DNA from: a virus
DNA length: 24,516 nt
IMG/VR virus record: IMGVR_UViG_3300029989_000148
Coordinates: 1 to 24,516 of that record
Direction: 5' to 3' (one strand)
How positions within the stretch are numbered: the first letter of the stretch is position 1; the number at the start of each line of letters is the position of its first letter. The notes beneath the pieces were generated by a model. That model did no database searches. It was not told where the DNA came from and was given only the letters and a program-made list of their open reading frames with translations. Shown piece by piece: positions 7,095 to 14,913 of this stretch. The translations under genes were made by a program, and so were the position numbers.

Positions 7095-7111
7095 ACCGTT
7101 TTGATCAAGAT

Positions 7112-7184
7112 CGCGTTTTGGTGCAGTTGGCAACACGGCGGGCTCATACTCCGCAGACCACAGGTTCGAGTCCTGTAACCGCAA
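7112..7184 (+). tRNA. tRNA-Met(CAT), initiator-like, phage-encoded
   Basis: The 73-nt cloverleaf was folded by hand. The acceptor pairs CGCGTTT (7112-7118) with AACCGCA (7177-7183). The D-stem starts GTG and closes with CAC. The anticodon stem GCGGG/TCCGC surrounds loop CTCATAC with anticodon CAT at 7145-7147. The variable loop has 5 nt, the T-stem is ACAGG/CCTGT and the T-loop is TTCGAGT. Position 1 is C and position 72 is A, the mismatch diagnostic of bacterial initiator tRNA. The anticodon stem ends GGG opposite UCC, close to the initiator's three G-C pairs. Against this, 11:24 is U-A (elongator-like), and 5:68 is a T/C mismatch. No CCA is encoded. It lies between the tube and chaperone genes on the coding strand. 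Confidence 0.65.
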
Positions 7185-7202
7185 CAAATAAATTTTTAGA
7201 CA

Positions 7203-7715
7203 ATGGAAAAAACAATCGAACAGAAGGTAGCAGAGACAGTACTCCAGAGAACTACTGAAGTGCTAATCGGGGGTAAAACCTTTCATATATCTCCGCCAAG
7301 CACAGCCACACTGATCCGTGTTTCCGAACTGGTATCCTTGATGCCGGGAATTAAACTTGATCCAAAAAATATTGTCGTTGAGAGCCTCAGAGTGGCTAAG
7401 GACTGCAAAGTACTCGGGGAAATAACCGCGGTTATGGTTCTCGGCGAGGGTTTACCACACAGGGTACAGAAAATAAAAGACAAGGGCCTTCGTGGTTTCT
7501 TAGGGGGTACGACAGAAGAGGTTGTCGACCCCTACAAAGAACTTGCTCACGAGGTCCTGCATTCGTTAACGGCTAAACAGCTCAATGCCCTTATCATCCA
7601 GCTATTAAAACAGATGGAGATAGCTGATTTTTTCGGGCTTACCACTTCCCTCATAGAGGTAAATCTGCTACAAGCAACCCGGGAGGTGGAAATGACAGCA
7701 TCTGGGCCACAGTAG
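7203..7715 (+). CDS. tail assembly chaperone (G-type)
   Basis: This 170-aa protein lies between the tail tube and tape-measure genes, where the tail assembly chaperone is always found. The N-terminus carries a compact beta segment (TEVLIGGKTFHISPPSTATL) followed by helices. The C-terminal part contains KQLNALIIQLLKQMEIADFF and ends TASGPQ. Such proteins hold the tape measure soluble while tube subunits polymerise. The second form, GT, comes from a -1 frameshift; a perfect slippery heptamer lies at 7628-7634, at codons Phe143-Phe144. The shifted product would be about 233 aa. Confidence 0.75.
   Translation: MEKTIEQKVAETVLQRTTEVLIGGKTFHISPPSTATLIRVSELVSLMPGIKLDPKNIVVESLRVAKDCKVLGEITAVMVLGEGLPHRVQKIKDKGLRGFLGGTTEEVVDPYKELAHEVLHSLTAKQLNALIIQLLKQMEIADFFGLTTSLIEVNLLQATREVEMTASGPQ
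7628..7634 (+). other. probable -1 ribosomal frameshift site, T TTT TTC
   Basis: The heptamer TTTTTTC sits in the G frame as T|TTT|TTC, the X XXY YYZ form needed for simultaneous -1 slippage. The -1 frame is open without a stop from 7634 through the downstream chaperone ORF to 7903. Conserved-looking residues of the T part (NDSIWATVAG) lie upstream of its first ATG, so independent initiation would lose them. Confidence 0.6.
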
Positions 7716-7720
7716 CAGGA

Positions 7721-7903
7721 ATGGCAAAGGGGTACACCCTGACTTTTGACTACGTTCTTTATAAAATGAGTTATGCTAACCTGATCCTTTATAGTTCGGT
7801 TCTTCCGGGTTACGATGACGATAAGAAAGCAGAAGAGGAAGAAATAATAAATGCGGATGATCCGAAAAATGTAAAAAAGGTTAGAGAAGCATTATACAGC
7901 TAA
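7721..7903 (+). CDS. tail assembly chaperone T-part, expressed as a G-T frameshift fusion
   Basis: The frame is -1 relative to the G gene. The first ATG is at 7721 and gives 60 aa (MAKGYTLTFDYVLYKMSYAN at its start), but the frame is open back to the slippery site at 7628-7634. The T-specific segment of the fusion would therefore be about 89 aa. The segment around DYVLYKMSYANLILYSSVLP is typical of the second chaperone part in Bacteroidota phages, and the C-terminus is highly charged (DDDKKAEEEE). The T part recruits the tube subunit and G coats the tape measure. Translation from 7721 alone cannot be excluded. Confidence 0.68.
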   Translation: MAKGYTLTFDYVLYKMSYANLILYSSVLPGYDDDKKAEEEEIINADDPKNVKKVREALYS

Positions 7904-7918
7904 TTAATTTTCCTTTAG

Positions 7919-10900
7919 ATGAATACAGACGGCGGTAAAATATGGTATGCCTCAGGATTGGACACCTCCGATTTGCAAAATGATGCAAACAGGGCAAAAG
8001 CTATCTTTAAGGATATCGCCAATTCCGCTAAGGAGCAAGGAGAAAAAGCACAGGGCTCTTTCAGTGAGATAGGCAAAGGTATTACCATGATCGGTGGGAC
8101 TGCCGCTATCGGTATGCTGGGAAAAGAGATACTGGATGTCACCGCTAAGTTTGAAAAGTTTGGGATTGTCCTTCGCAACACACTGGGCGACACTAAAGGA
8201 ACTGAAGCCCTGGCCATGATTGCCAACTTTGCCGCCACTACGCCATTCCAACTTGATGAAGTCACCGGATCGTTTATAAAAATGGCCAACCAAGGTTTCG
8301 TTCCAACTCAGGAACAAATGATCAAACTTGGAGATTTGGCCAGCTCTACAGGTAAAAGTTTTGATCAATTGACAGAAGCCCTTCTGGATGCCCAGACCGG
8401 AGAGTTTGAAAGGCTTAAAGAGTTCGGGATCAAAGCGAGTGCGAACGGAGATAAAGTTACTTTCTCTTTCAAAGAACAAAAAACAACGGTAGAAAATACC
8501 AACGGCGCAATACAGGCCTATATCCTCAGTCTCGGCACACTGAAGGGGGTATCAGGCGCAAATGCTTTAATCTCCGCGAGCCTGACCGGGCAGATATCCA
8601 ATTTACAGGATAAGTTATCTATGATGTTCAATGATCTTGGTACTGCCAACAAGGGCATACTTTACGAGGTTGTTGGCGGGGCTGCCCAGCTGATAGATAA
8701 CTATAAGTTAGTAGGTGAGATGGTTGCTGCTTTAGTCACGGAGTACGGTATATATAAAGTGGCCGTGATGGCAGTAGCCTATCAGGAAAATGCCAACATG
8801 GTGGCTAAGGTACGTAATACGGCGATCGAAAAAGTCATGGCCTCGGATCTTTTGATGATTGAATCCCTGTCTGACTCTATGGCTGCCTCGCGCGGCGGGA
8901 AAGAAGTACTGATTGCAAATGCAAGAATAGCTGCAACGCAAAGGGTGATCGCTGCCGAAGAAGAGTTGGCCGTTGTATCAAAGGAATCTGCTCTGGCCAA
9001 TCCTTACGTTTTGGCAGCTATGGCCGTTGCCGCTCTTGGATTTGCAATTTACAAGGTAGTAACTTATCAAAGTGATCTGGATAAAGCTATTGAAAAGACA
9101 AATATACAGATTGAGAATGAGAGGGATAAAGCTGCGGGATTATTTGCGGAGCTTCAGCACACAGCTGAGGGTACCGACGAATGGAAAAAAGCAAAGCAAA
9201 GCATCCTTGACCAATACGGGAAGTACCTGACTTCTCAGGAACAGGAAGCCCTCGGGCTGAAAAACCTTGAAGAAATCAGAAAGAAGGTAAATCTCGGGAT
9301 CGAGGAGAGCATTGCCTTAAAGGTAAAAGAGCAAACCCTTGCAGGGATCAGCGACCAGTACAATGGTAAGATTACCAGCGCGACAAAGAAGATCGTTGAT
9401 ATTGTTAAGGATGAAAAAGGAGGTCAGCAGGCGGCTTATGTCAATCAGGACCTATCCGCCGCAGTTGGGGCGTACAAATATGCCGTAACCCCCGCCGAAA
9501 TTGAGGCAGCGGGTAAGAAACTTGACGAATTACAGAAACAAATATTTGCGGACACCGGATCAGGAAGGGCAAATGAACTGTTCAGGTGGCTGAGAGGTCA
9601 GATAGACGGGATGAAAGAGGCCACGGCTGAAGCCACAGCAGGTTTTAACCAATTCGCGCAGGCAAAAGCCGCATCCGCTTCAAAAGATAAAGCCCCGGAT
9701 CCGGTACTTACAACTTACGCTGCGCAAAGGAAATTACTTGAGGACAGAAAAAAAGCATTAGAGGCGCAGCTCGAGAAAGCGAAAGCTACCCCCGGGGTAG
9801 ATCCGACCAAAACGGTCACGGATATACAGGGTAAAATTGACGAGGTCAATAAACAGCTTGGGGTCAAAGATACTAAGGAGAAACTCACGCAGATTGAGAA
9901 GATCAAGAAAGCGATGGAGACTGCCCAGGGGCGTGAGCTTTATCTGCTCACACATAAGCTTGCGAAACTCGAAGAGATCAAAAAGATACAGGAAGAAATT
10001 GCAAGCGGAGCTATGATGAAGGGCGTAAACGATTCGGGGGCCACTGCATACGACCCGAACGCATTAGACGGTACTTCCGGGTTAAAGAGTAAACTCTCAA
10101 GTAAAGTAAGTTCCGGAATACTGAAGGAATTCACTGATTCGATAGATCCGCTTGCTAAAAAGCAGGACGCGAATAACCTAAAGGAGATTGACAGGGCAAA
10201 AGAAAAGATGCGCCTGTCCAATGATGCTTATCAAAAAGAGAAAGACCACCAGCAGTGGCTTTTCGATGATAAGAAGGACAAAGACGAGAAGGAAAAACAA
10301 CGGGTAGAGGAAAGGGCAAACGCGCTCTACCAAATTGCTGATGCTTTTAGCAGTATAGCGGGCAAAATCGGAGATTCCAACAAGCCTCTGGCCGACATGA
10401 TCAACGGAGTCGGGCAATTGGCAAATGAGATGGGCAATCTCGTTAAAGCCGGTGCTTTCTCAAAAGAGGGCATGAGTAAATCAAGTGCGATCTCTGCAAC
10501 TATCAGCGGGGCAACATCCCTCATTGGGTTGGTTGCTGGTCAAGCGGCGGAGAACAAACGCGTAATGAACGAATACTATGCCAGCATAATCAAACAACAA
10601 CAGGACTATAACCTTCTTCTTAATGATCAGCTCCTCATCAATTCAAGTATTAAAGGATCTGTTTTTATAAAGGATTATGAAGGCTCCCTGACTGATAGTA
10701 CAGCGGCCTATAACGACGCGCAAAAGAAATTAGCGGAGGAGCAAAAGAAGTTTTTGAGTTCCGAGGCGATAGTAGGTAAAAAGAGTGTTGTTAGTGGGGC
10801 AAATGTCTTATCAGGCGTTGCAGCCGGGGCAGCTGTAGGGGCCGGAGTTGGATCGATCGTGCCTGTGGTAGGGACTGTTGTTGGAGCTGCTATAGGAGCG

Positions 10901-11758
10901 GCTGTTGGTTTGTTTACAGGTTTATTTGCAAAAAAGAAAAAGGATGTTGTTGCTCCTCTTTTAGATACTTATCCGGATTTGATAAAAGCCAACGGCGAGT
11001 TCAATGCGGATCTGGCAAAAACACTGATTACAAATAACAAAGTGACTGATGCCACAAAGGCCACTTTGCAAAATATGATTGACTGGAAGGAAGCAGCGGA
11101 CAAAGCCACAGCACAGCTTAAATCTGTGATCAGTGACCTTACAGGAAGTTTAGGCGATGACCTTAGAAACTCTTTGGTAGATGCCTTTAAGGCTGGTACT
11201 GATGCCGCGGAGGCCTTCAAGGGATCGGTAAATAAAGTGCTTGAAAACATCATGTCAAACATGATTTTCAATAAAGCTTTTGAGGGGGCTTTCAAAACCC
11301 TCGAAGACGCGATGGCGGCCAGCTATGCCGTTGGCGGTGATCAAAGCTGGCTTGATGATTTTCAGAAGTTCTATTCCCAATCCCCTGAGCTGATCAAAAC
11401 CTTTAATCAGGGAATGTCAGACGCGCAAACAGCCGCTGCAGGAGCGGGGCTATCAATATTCAGCAGCACTAAAGCTGAGTCAACTCGAACAGCAACGACT
11501 ACGGGGATAACTTCTCTGTCGCAAGAAACCGGTAACGAGATGAACGGGCGTTTTACAGTGATTCAGGGGCACACGTTCAGACTTGCTGAAGGAATGGACA
11601 TACTCAGGGCAAACAGTGCACAAACGCTCAAATACCTTGCAGGAATTGAGGCAAATACTGATTACTGTAAAAGGCTTGAAGCGATAGACGGGAACATAAA
11701 AAAGGTTAGTGAGGGGATCGATATAATCACATTAAAAGGGATAACCTTAAAGCAATGA
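7919..11758 (+). CDS. tail tape measure protein
   Basis: At 1279 aa this is the longest coding frame in the tail block before the fibres. It lies directly after the chaperones. The N-terminal ~200 residues form the family's conserved region (AAIGMLGKEILDVTAKFEKF, then LRNTLGDTKGTEALAMIANF). A hydrophobic segment near residue 365 (YVLAAMAVAALGFAIYKVV) and a glycine-zipper segment near 958-1003 (AAGAAVGAGVGSIVPVVG, then VVGAAIGAAVGLFTGLFA) are likely membrane-inserting parts used in DNA ejection. Long Lys/Glu-rich coiled coils lie between about 380 and 800. It sets tail length and is threaded inside the tube. Its end overlaps the next ATG (ATGA). Confidence 0.9.
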   Translation: MNTDGGKIWYASGLDTSDLQNDANRAKAIFKDIANSAKEQGEKAQGSFSEIGKGITMIGGTAAIGMLGKEILDVTAKFEKFGIVLRNTLGDTKGTEALAMIANFAATTPFQLDEVTGSFIKMANQGFVPTQEQMIKLGDLASSTGKSFDQLTEALLDAQTGEFERLKEFGIKASANGDKVTFSFKEQKTTVENTNGAIQAYILSLGTLKGVSGANALISASLTGQISNLQDKLSMMFNDLGTANKGILYEVVGGAAQLIDNYKLVGEMVAALVTEYGIYKVAVMAVAYQENANMVAKVRNTAIEKVMASDLLMIESLSDSMAASRGGKEVLIANARIAATQRVIAAEEELAVVSKESALANPYVLAAMAVAALGFAIYKVVTYQSDLDKAIEKTNIQIENERDKAAGLFAELQHTAEGTDEWKKAKQSILDQYGKYLTSQEQEALGLKNLEEIRKKVNLGIEESIALKVKEQTLAGISDQYNGKITSATKKIVDIVKDEKGGQQAAYVNQDLSAAVGAYKYAVTPAEIEAAGKKLDELQKQIFADTGSGRANELFRWLRGQIDGMKEATAEATAGFNQFAQAKAASASKDKAPDPVLTTYAAQRKLLEDRKKALEAQLEKAKATPGVDPTKTVTDIQGKIDEVNKQLGVKDTKEKLTQIEKIKKAMETAQGRELYLLTHKLAKLEEIKKIQEEIASGAMMKGVNDSGATAYDPNALDGTSGLKSKLSSKVSSGILKEFTDSIDPLAKKQDANNLKEIDRAKEKMRLSNDAYQKEKDHQQWLFDDKKDKDEKEKQRVEERANALYQIADAFSSIAGKIGDSNKPLADMINGVGQLANEMGNLVKAGAFSKEGMSKSSAISATISGATSLIGLVAGQAAENKRVMNEYYASIIKQQQDYNLLLNDQLLINSSIKGSVFIKDYEGSLTDSTAAYNDAQKKLAEEQKKFLSSEAIVGKKSVVSGANVLSGVAAGAAVGAGVGSIVPVVGTVVGAAIGAAVGLFTGLFAKKKKDVVAPLLDTYPDLIKANGEFNADLAKTLITNNKVTDATKATLQNMIDWKEAADKATAQLKSVISDLTGSLGDDLRNSLVDAFKAGTDAAEAFKGSVNKVLENIMSNMIFNKAFEGAFKTLEDAMAASYAVGGDQSWLDDFQKFYSQSPELIKTFNQGMSDAQTAAAGAGLSIFSSTKAESTRTATTTGITSLSQETGNEMNGRFTVIQGHTFRLAEGMDILRANSAQTLKYLAGIEANTDYCKRLEAIDGNIKKVSEGIDIITLKGITLKQ

Positions 11759-12576
11759 GCGGGATACTAAACATAGACGGGATTGACGTTCAAGTAACCT
11801 ACGGGGTTTATTTGCTTGAAGGATACTGTAGCGAGGTTTTGAGATATCCTTCGTTGAAACAGCCTGAAATTAACGACTGGCACGAAGAGGATGGGATAGA
11901 GGTAGATCTTGTTAATCCTACTCTTGAAGCAAAAGAGCTCAGTTTATCTTTTTTTGCAAAATCAAAATCAGGGATGCATGATTTCATAGGAATCCTAACT
12001 ACCGGATCTGTGCACCAATTTAGTTTTACTGAGTTGGGAGTTACACTTTCCCTTCGTGTTTCAGGGGTAGCAAATACCTCAATTGTAGGACAAACAATCA
12101 ATTTTGAGCTACAGCTTTCAGAAGATCTGCCCGGTAAAGATTATATCTACCTCGCCCCTACCTCATCGGCACAGGATGAAGGGTATAAGATTGACGCGCT
12201 GAATATTGCAAAATACGGTCTGATATTCTTGCAGGGGACACAGGCGGCTATTGCCAAACCAGCAGCCCCAAAACAGAACTTAACAGTGAATCTGAAAGGA
12301 AAGTCCGGGGTTAGTTATGATGGGGCAACCGTTAAACTTCAGAGTAAAGAGATAGCAATCCCTTGTTTGATGAGGGCATCAACGGGCAGTCAATTCATAA
12401 TCAATTACAAAGCTCTTCTATATGATTTGATAAGATCTGGTGCAAGAAGCCTAACGGTACTGGGCGCGGATCGGGTATTGCCTTTCTATTACAAGAGCTC
12501 AAACGTGGACTACATTGACCTAACCGCAGGCGGCTGGTGTAAATTTTCATTAACAATAGTAATCATAAAGCCATAA
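11755..12576 (+). CDS. distal tail / baseplate hub-associated protein
   Basis: This 273-aa protein starts within the tape-measure stop (ATGA). It shows a beta-rich N-terminal part (MSGILNIDGIDVQVTYGVYL) with LSLSFFAKSKSGMHDFIGIL, a segment typical of distal tail (Dit-like) proteins in Bacteroidota phages. A C-terminal part follows with LYDLIRSGARSLTVLGADRV. Dit proteins form the hexamer ring that joins the tube to the baseplate. The placement directly after the tape measure supports this. A split into two similar beta domains (about 1-125 and 150-273) is possible. Confidence 0.6.
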   Translation: MSGILNIDGIDVQVTYGVYLLEGYCSEVLRYPSLKQPEINDWHEEDGIEVDLVNPTLEAKELSLSFFAKSKSGMHDFIGILTTGSVHQFSFTELGVTLSLRVSGVANTSIVGQTINFELQLSEDLPGKDYIYLAPTSSAQDEGYKIDALNIAKYGLIFLQGTQAAIAKPAAPKQNLTVNLKGKSGVSYDGATVKLQSKEIAIPCLMRASTGSQFIINYKALLYDLIRSGARSLTVLGADRVLPFYYKSSNVDYIDLTAGGWCKFSLTIVIIKP

Positions 12577-12579
12577 ACC

Positions 12580-12924
12580 ATGCAAAACCACAATTTAAGG
12601 CCGGTACGTTTTGGTAATACCTATGATGGTGTAAAGATATCATTGCCAAATGTTGACGCATACAACCTGGCTGGGGCAAAGATTATTATGCAGTTAAAAC
12701 TTGCCCCTAAAAAACTTGCCGTTGCGACTTACAGAAATGACGGAGATAATCCAAAAATAATAATTACAGGTGCTTACACCTTTGAGATAATAGAGCATGT
12801 AGTAACGATTGAACCCGGAACATATCGGTATGATATTCTTATAATCTTTTCCACAGGGGTTAGAAAAACATACGTGGGAGGCACGTGGGAAATACCTGAG
12901 GTAATATCAGAAGAAACAATCTAA
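12580..12924 (+). CDS. small baseplate/tail protein, 114 aa
   Basis: This compact beta-sandwich-like protein (strands VRFGNTYDGVKISLP, GAKIIMQLKLAP, TYRYDILIIFSTGVRKTYVG, GTWEIPEV) lies between Dit-like and fibre genes. The strand order ending in a G-x-W-x-I motif recalls BppU-N-type baseplate domains that connect fibres to the tail tip. It has no TM segment or signal peptide. The function is inferred from neighbours and strand pattern. Confidence 0.5.
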   Translation: MQNHNLRPVRFGNTYDGVKISLPNVDAYNLAGAKIIMQLKLAPKKLAVATYRNDGDNPKIIITGAYTFEIIEHVVTIEPGTYRYDILIIFSTGVRKTYVGGTWEIPEVISEETI

Positions 12925-12930
12925 AAAATC

Positions 12931-14913
12931 ATGACAGAAGAAATTAAGATTGTTATAGACGAGACGATAGAGGAAGTTACAATTCAACTTCAAGAGATCG
13001 AACAACCCGTACATGTTTCTATAACCGAGACTGCGGGACAGCGGGGGCGCAATTTGCTATTCTCTGATCTAACTGAAGAGGAAAAATTGCTTATAAAAGG
13101 TGAGAAAGGAGATCCTTTTCGTTTCTCAGACTTTACACCGGAGCAGTTGGCTGCTCTTAAGGGGGTGGCGTTCCGTTTTTCTGATTTTACCACGGAACAA
13201 CTTGCCTCTCTCTCTTTTCATTTCTCAGACTTTACACCGGAGCAGTTGGCAGCTCTTAAGGGAGAGGCTTTTCATTTCTCAGACTTTACACCGGAGCAAC
13301 TTGCAGCGCTAAAAGGGGCAGCTTTCAAATTTGAAGACTTCACAATCGAACAACTGGAAGCATTACAGGGTAGTAAAGGGGACATGGGGGAGGCTTTTCA
13401 TTTCTCAGACTTTACGCCGGAACAGCTGGCTATGCTGAAAGGAGAAAAAGGAGATGCGGGCGATCTATCCGAGGAGTCACTTGCAATACTGAATGGCATT
13501 GTTGATCAATGTGAAGCAAACGAACTTAACTCCCGGGCAAATGCCGAATTCATTTTATCCCTTCTAAGGGATGCAGAACAGGAAACCTTTTATAACGTGC
13601 TGGCTATTTTAGATTCCCGGAAAATCGCTCCGGTTGGCTGGAGTGTCCCTACAACAGGAGATTATGATATACTGTTTACCCGGGTTAAGCAAGGTAATAT
13701 CACACCGGGAGCTATTCAGGGAGGATACTTAAAATCATCCAAGTCATCAGAATGGGATCCTGCGGATCAAATATACCAAAACACTTACGGATTTGACGCT
13801 GCCGGTACGGGTATAAGGACCGAGCAGGGGGCATTTTTATATCGTAAAACAATGACCTATCTGGCTACAATATCTGAAGGCTCGGTAGGTATTTACTGCT
13901 ATGAGGTCAATGCAAATTATGTCAATACCTTTCTGCACGAGGTAGATAAAAAGGCTGGCGTTTCGGTTCGTCTTGTCAAAGACAGCACAAATCTTTTGCA
14001 CGGGCAGGTAGGTGCAGCCGTCATGACAGACGGGTCGGTAGTGCCGACTATTTGTATCGGGACGCAGGAGTGGATGATGGTGAACCTGTCAACTAAAACG
14101 TATCGTGACGGAACTGAAATACCGACTGTGACTGGTACGGAAGCCTGGGCGGCGCTTGCTTCAGGCGCAAAGTGCACATACAACAATGAAGAGACTGCAA
14201 GCGAGAAAGGATTGATTAAAAAGTCTGAGGACTTAGCGGCTTTCTATGCGCAACAAGCCTTAACTGCATACACTGAAATATTGACCTTTAAAGCAACCAA
14301 GGGGGATAAAGGGGACACTGGAGATACAGGGGCAACACTTGAGCTGCAGATATCGGGTGGTTACATCCAGTACCGGCCTGTTGGAACTTCAACGTGGATA
14401 AACTTGCTTAATACCTCTACACTTGTTGGAGACAAGGGCGACAAAGGTGACACAGGAGAGAAGGGAGATACCGGAGCAGCGGGGGCAACCCTTGAATTAC
14501 AGGTTTCAAGCGGATACATCCAATACCGTCCGGTTGGAGGGTTGACCTGGACGAACCTAATTGCAGTCAATTCCCTTGTTGGTGCAAAAGGAGATACCGG
14601 GGCAACGGGTAAAGGTATAGCATCAACTTCCTATGATGCGGGTACAGGAATTTTAACACTGACTTTCACCGATGCAACAACATATCAAACAAGCGATTTG
14701 AGGGATACGGCGGTAGAGGTTAATATTAACTTCCTTGATCTTACCCCCTATGTGTATAACGCGCCGAAGGCGTTGAAATTTACCTCACAGGAAAGCGAAG
14801 GAACAGCCGCGACGCTGAGTACAGCATTGAATACCAACCTTGCGAGGTATGCAAAACTCACAGTCACGCCCTCAGTCGTCGGATTGATAACCCTTAAAGG
14901 TATCCTGCTATGA
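12931..14913 (+). CDS. repeat-rich tail fibre with collagen-like and FISUMP segments
   Basis: This 660-aa mosaic starts with about 60 residues of acidic head. Six copies of an SDFTPEQLAALKG-type repeat follow (about residues 63-171). A beta domain comes next (about 225-330), then a FISUMP-like domain with CIGTQEWMMVNLSTKTYRDG (about 370-425), which is typical of Bacteroidota surface proteins. After it come two collagen-like GDKGDTG tracts separating duplicated ATLELQ...YIQYRPVG modules (about 457-562), and a short C-terminal domain. Collagen-like Gly-X-Y tracts form trimeric stalks, so a trimeric fibre is likely. It is co-transcribed with the BspA-like gene, whose ATG overlaps its stop. It probably takes part in host-surface binding; the receptor is unknown. 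Confidence 0.75.
   Translation: MTEEIKIVIDETIEEVTIQLQEIEQPVHVSITETAGQRGRNLLFSDLTEEEKLLIKGEKGDPFRFSDFTPEQLAALKGVAFRFSDFTTEQLASLSFHFSDFTPEQLAALKGEAFHFSDFTPEQLAALKGAAFKFEDFTIEQLEALQGSKGDMGEAFHFSDFTPEQLAMLKGEKGDAGDLSEESLAILNGIVDQCEANELNSRANAEFILSLLRDAEQETFYNVLAILDSRKIAPVGWSVPTTGDYDILFTRVKQGNITPGAIQGGYLKSSKSSEWDPADQIYQNTYGFDAAGTGIRTEQGAFLYRKTMTYLATISEGSVGIYCYEVNANYVNTFLHEVDKKAGVSVRLVKDSTNLLHGQVGAAVMTDGSVVPTICIGTQEWMMVNLSTKTYRDGTEIPTVTGTEAWAALASGAKCTYNNEETASEKGLIKKSEDLAAFYAQQALTAYTEILTFKATKGDKGDTGDTGATLELQISGGYIQYRPVGTSTWINLLNTSTLVGDKGDKGDTGEKGDTGAAGATLELQVSSGYIQYRPVGGLTWTNLIAVNSLVGAKGDTGATGKGIASTSYDAGTGILTLTFTDATTYQTSDLRDTAVEVNINFLDLTPYVYNAPKALKFTSQESEGTAATLSTALNTNLARYAKLTVTPSVVGLITLKGILL
13117..13443 (+). 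repeat. six in-frame SDFTPEQLAALKG-type repeats
   Basis: Units begin near 13117, 13171, 13216, 13270, 13324 and 13396. Four are closely similar at DNA level (core TTTCTCAGACTTTAC) and two are diverged. Unit lengths are 45-72 nt, always in multiples of 3. They encode a short F-x-F-S-D-F-T-P-E-Q-L-A-A-L-K-G helix-turn unit that links to collagen-like KGD triplets. Confidence 0.85.
14299..14616 (+). repeat. duplicated collagen-like linker and beta module
   Basis: Two copies of a module of about 50 residues occur in tandem. Each has Gly-X-Y triplets (GDKGDTGDTGA, then GDKGDTGEKGDTGAAGA) followed by ATLELQ...YIQYRPVG...LVG. A third collagen tract (GAKGDTGATGKG) closes the array. Confidence 0.8.

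Noticed and set aside
13100-13312. Plus-strand 70-codon ORF inside the fibre gene
   Set aside because: It is an alternative-frame shadow of the SDFTPEQLAALKG repeats, and its own repetitiveness comes from the same DNA.
13117-13443. CRISPR-like array of repeats
   Set aside because: Repeats are in frame, of uneven spacing in multiples of 3, and encode a continuous fibre protein; there are no unique spacers.
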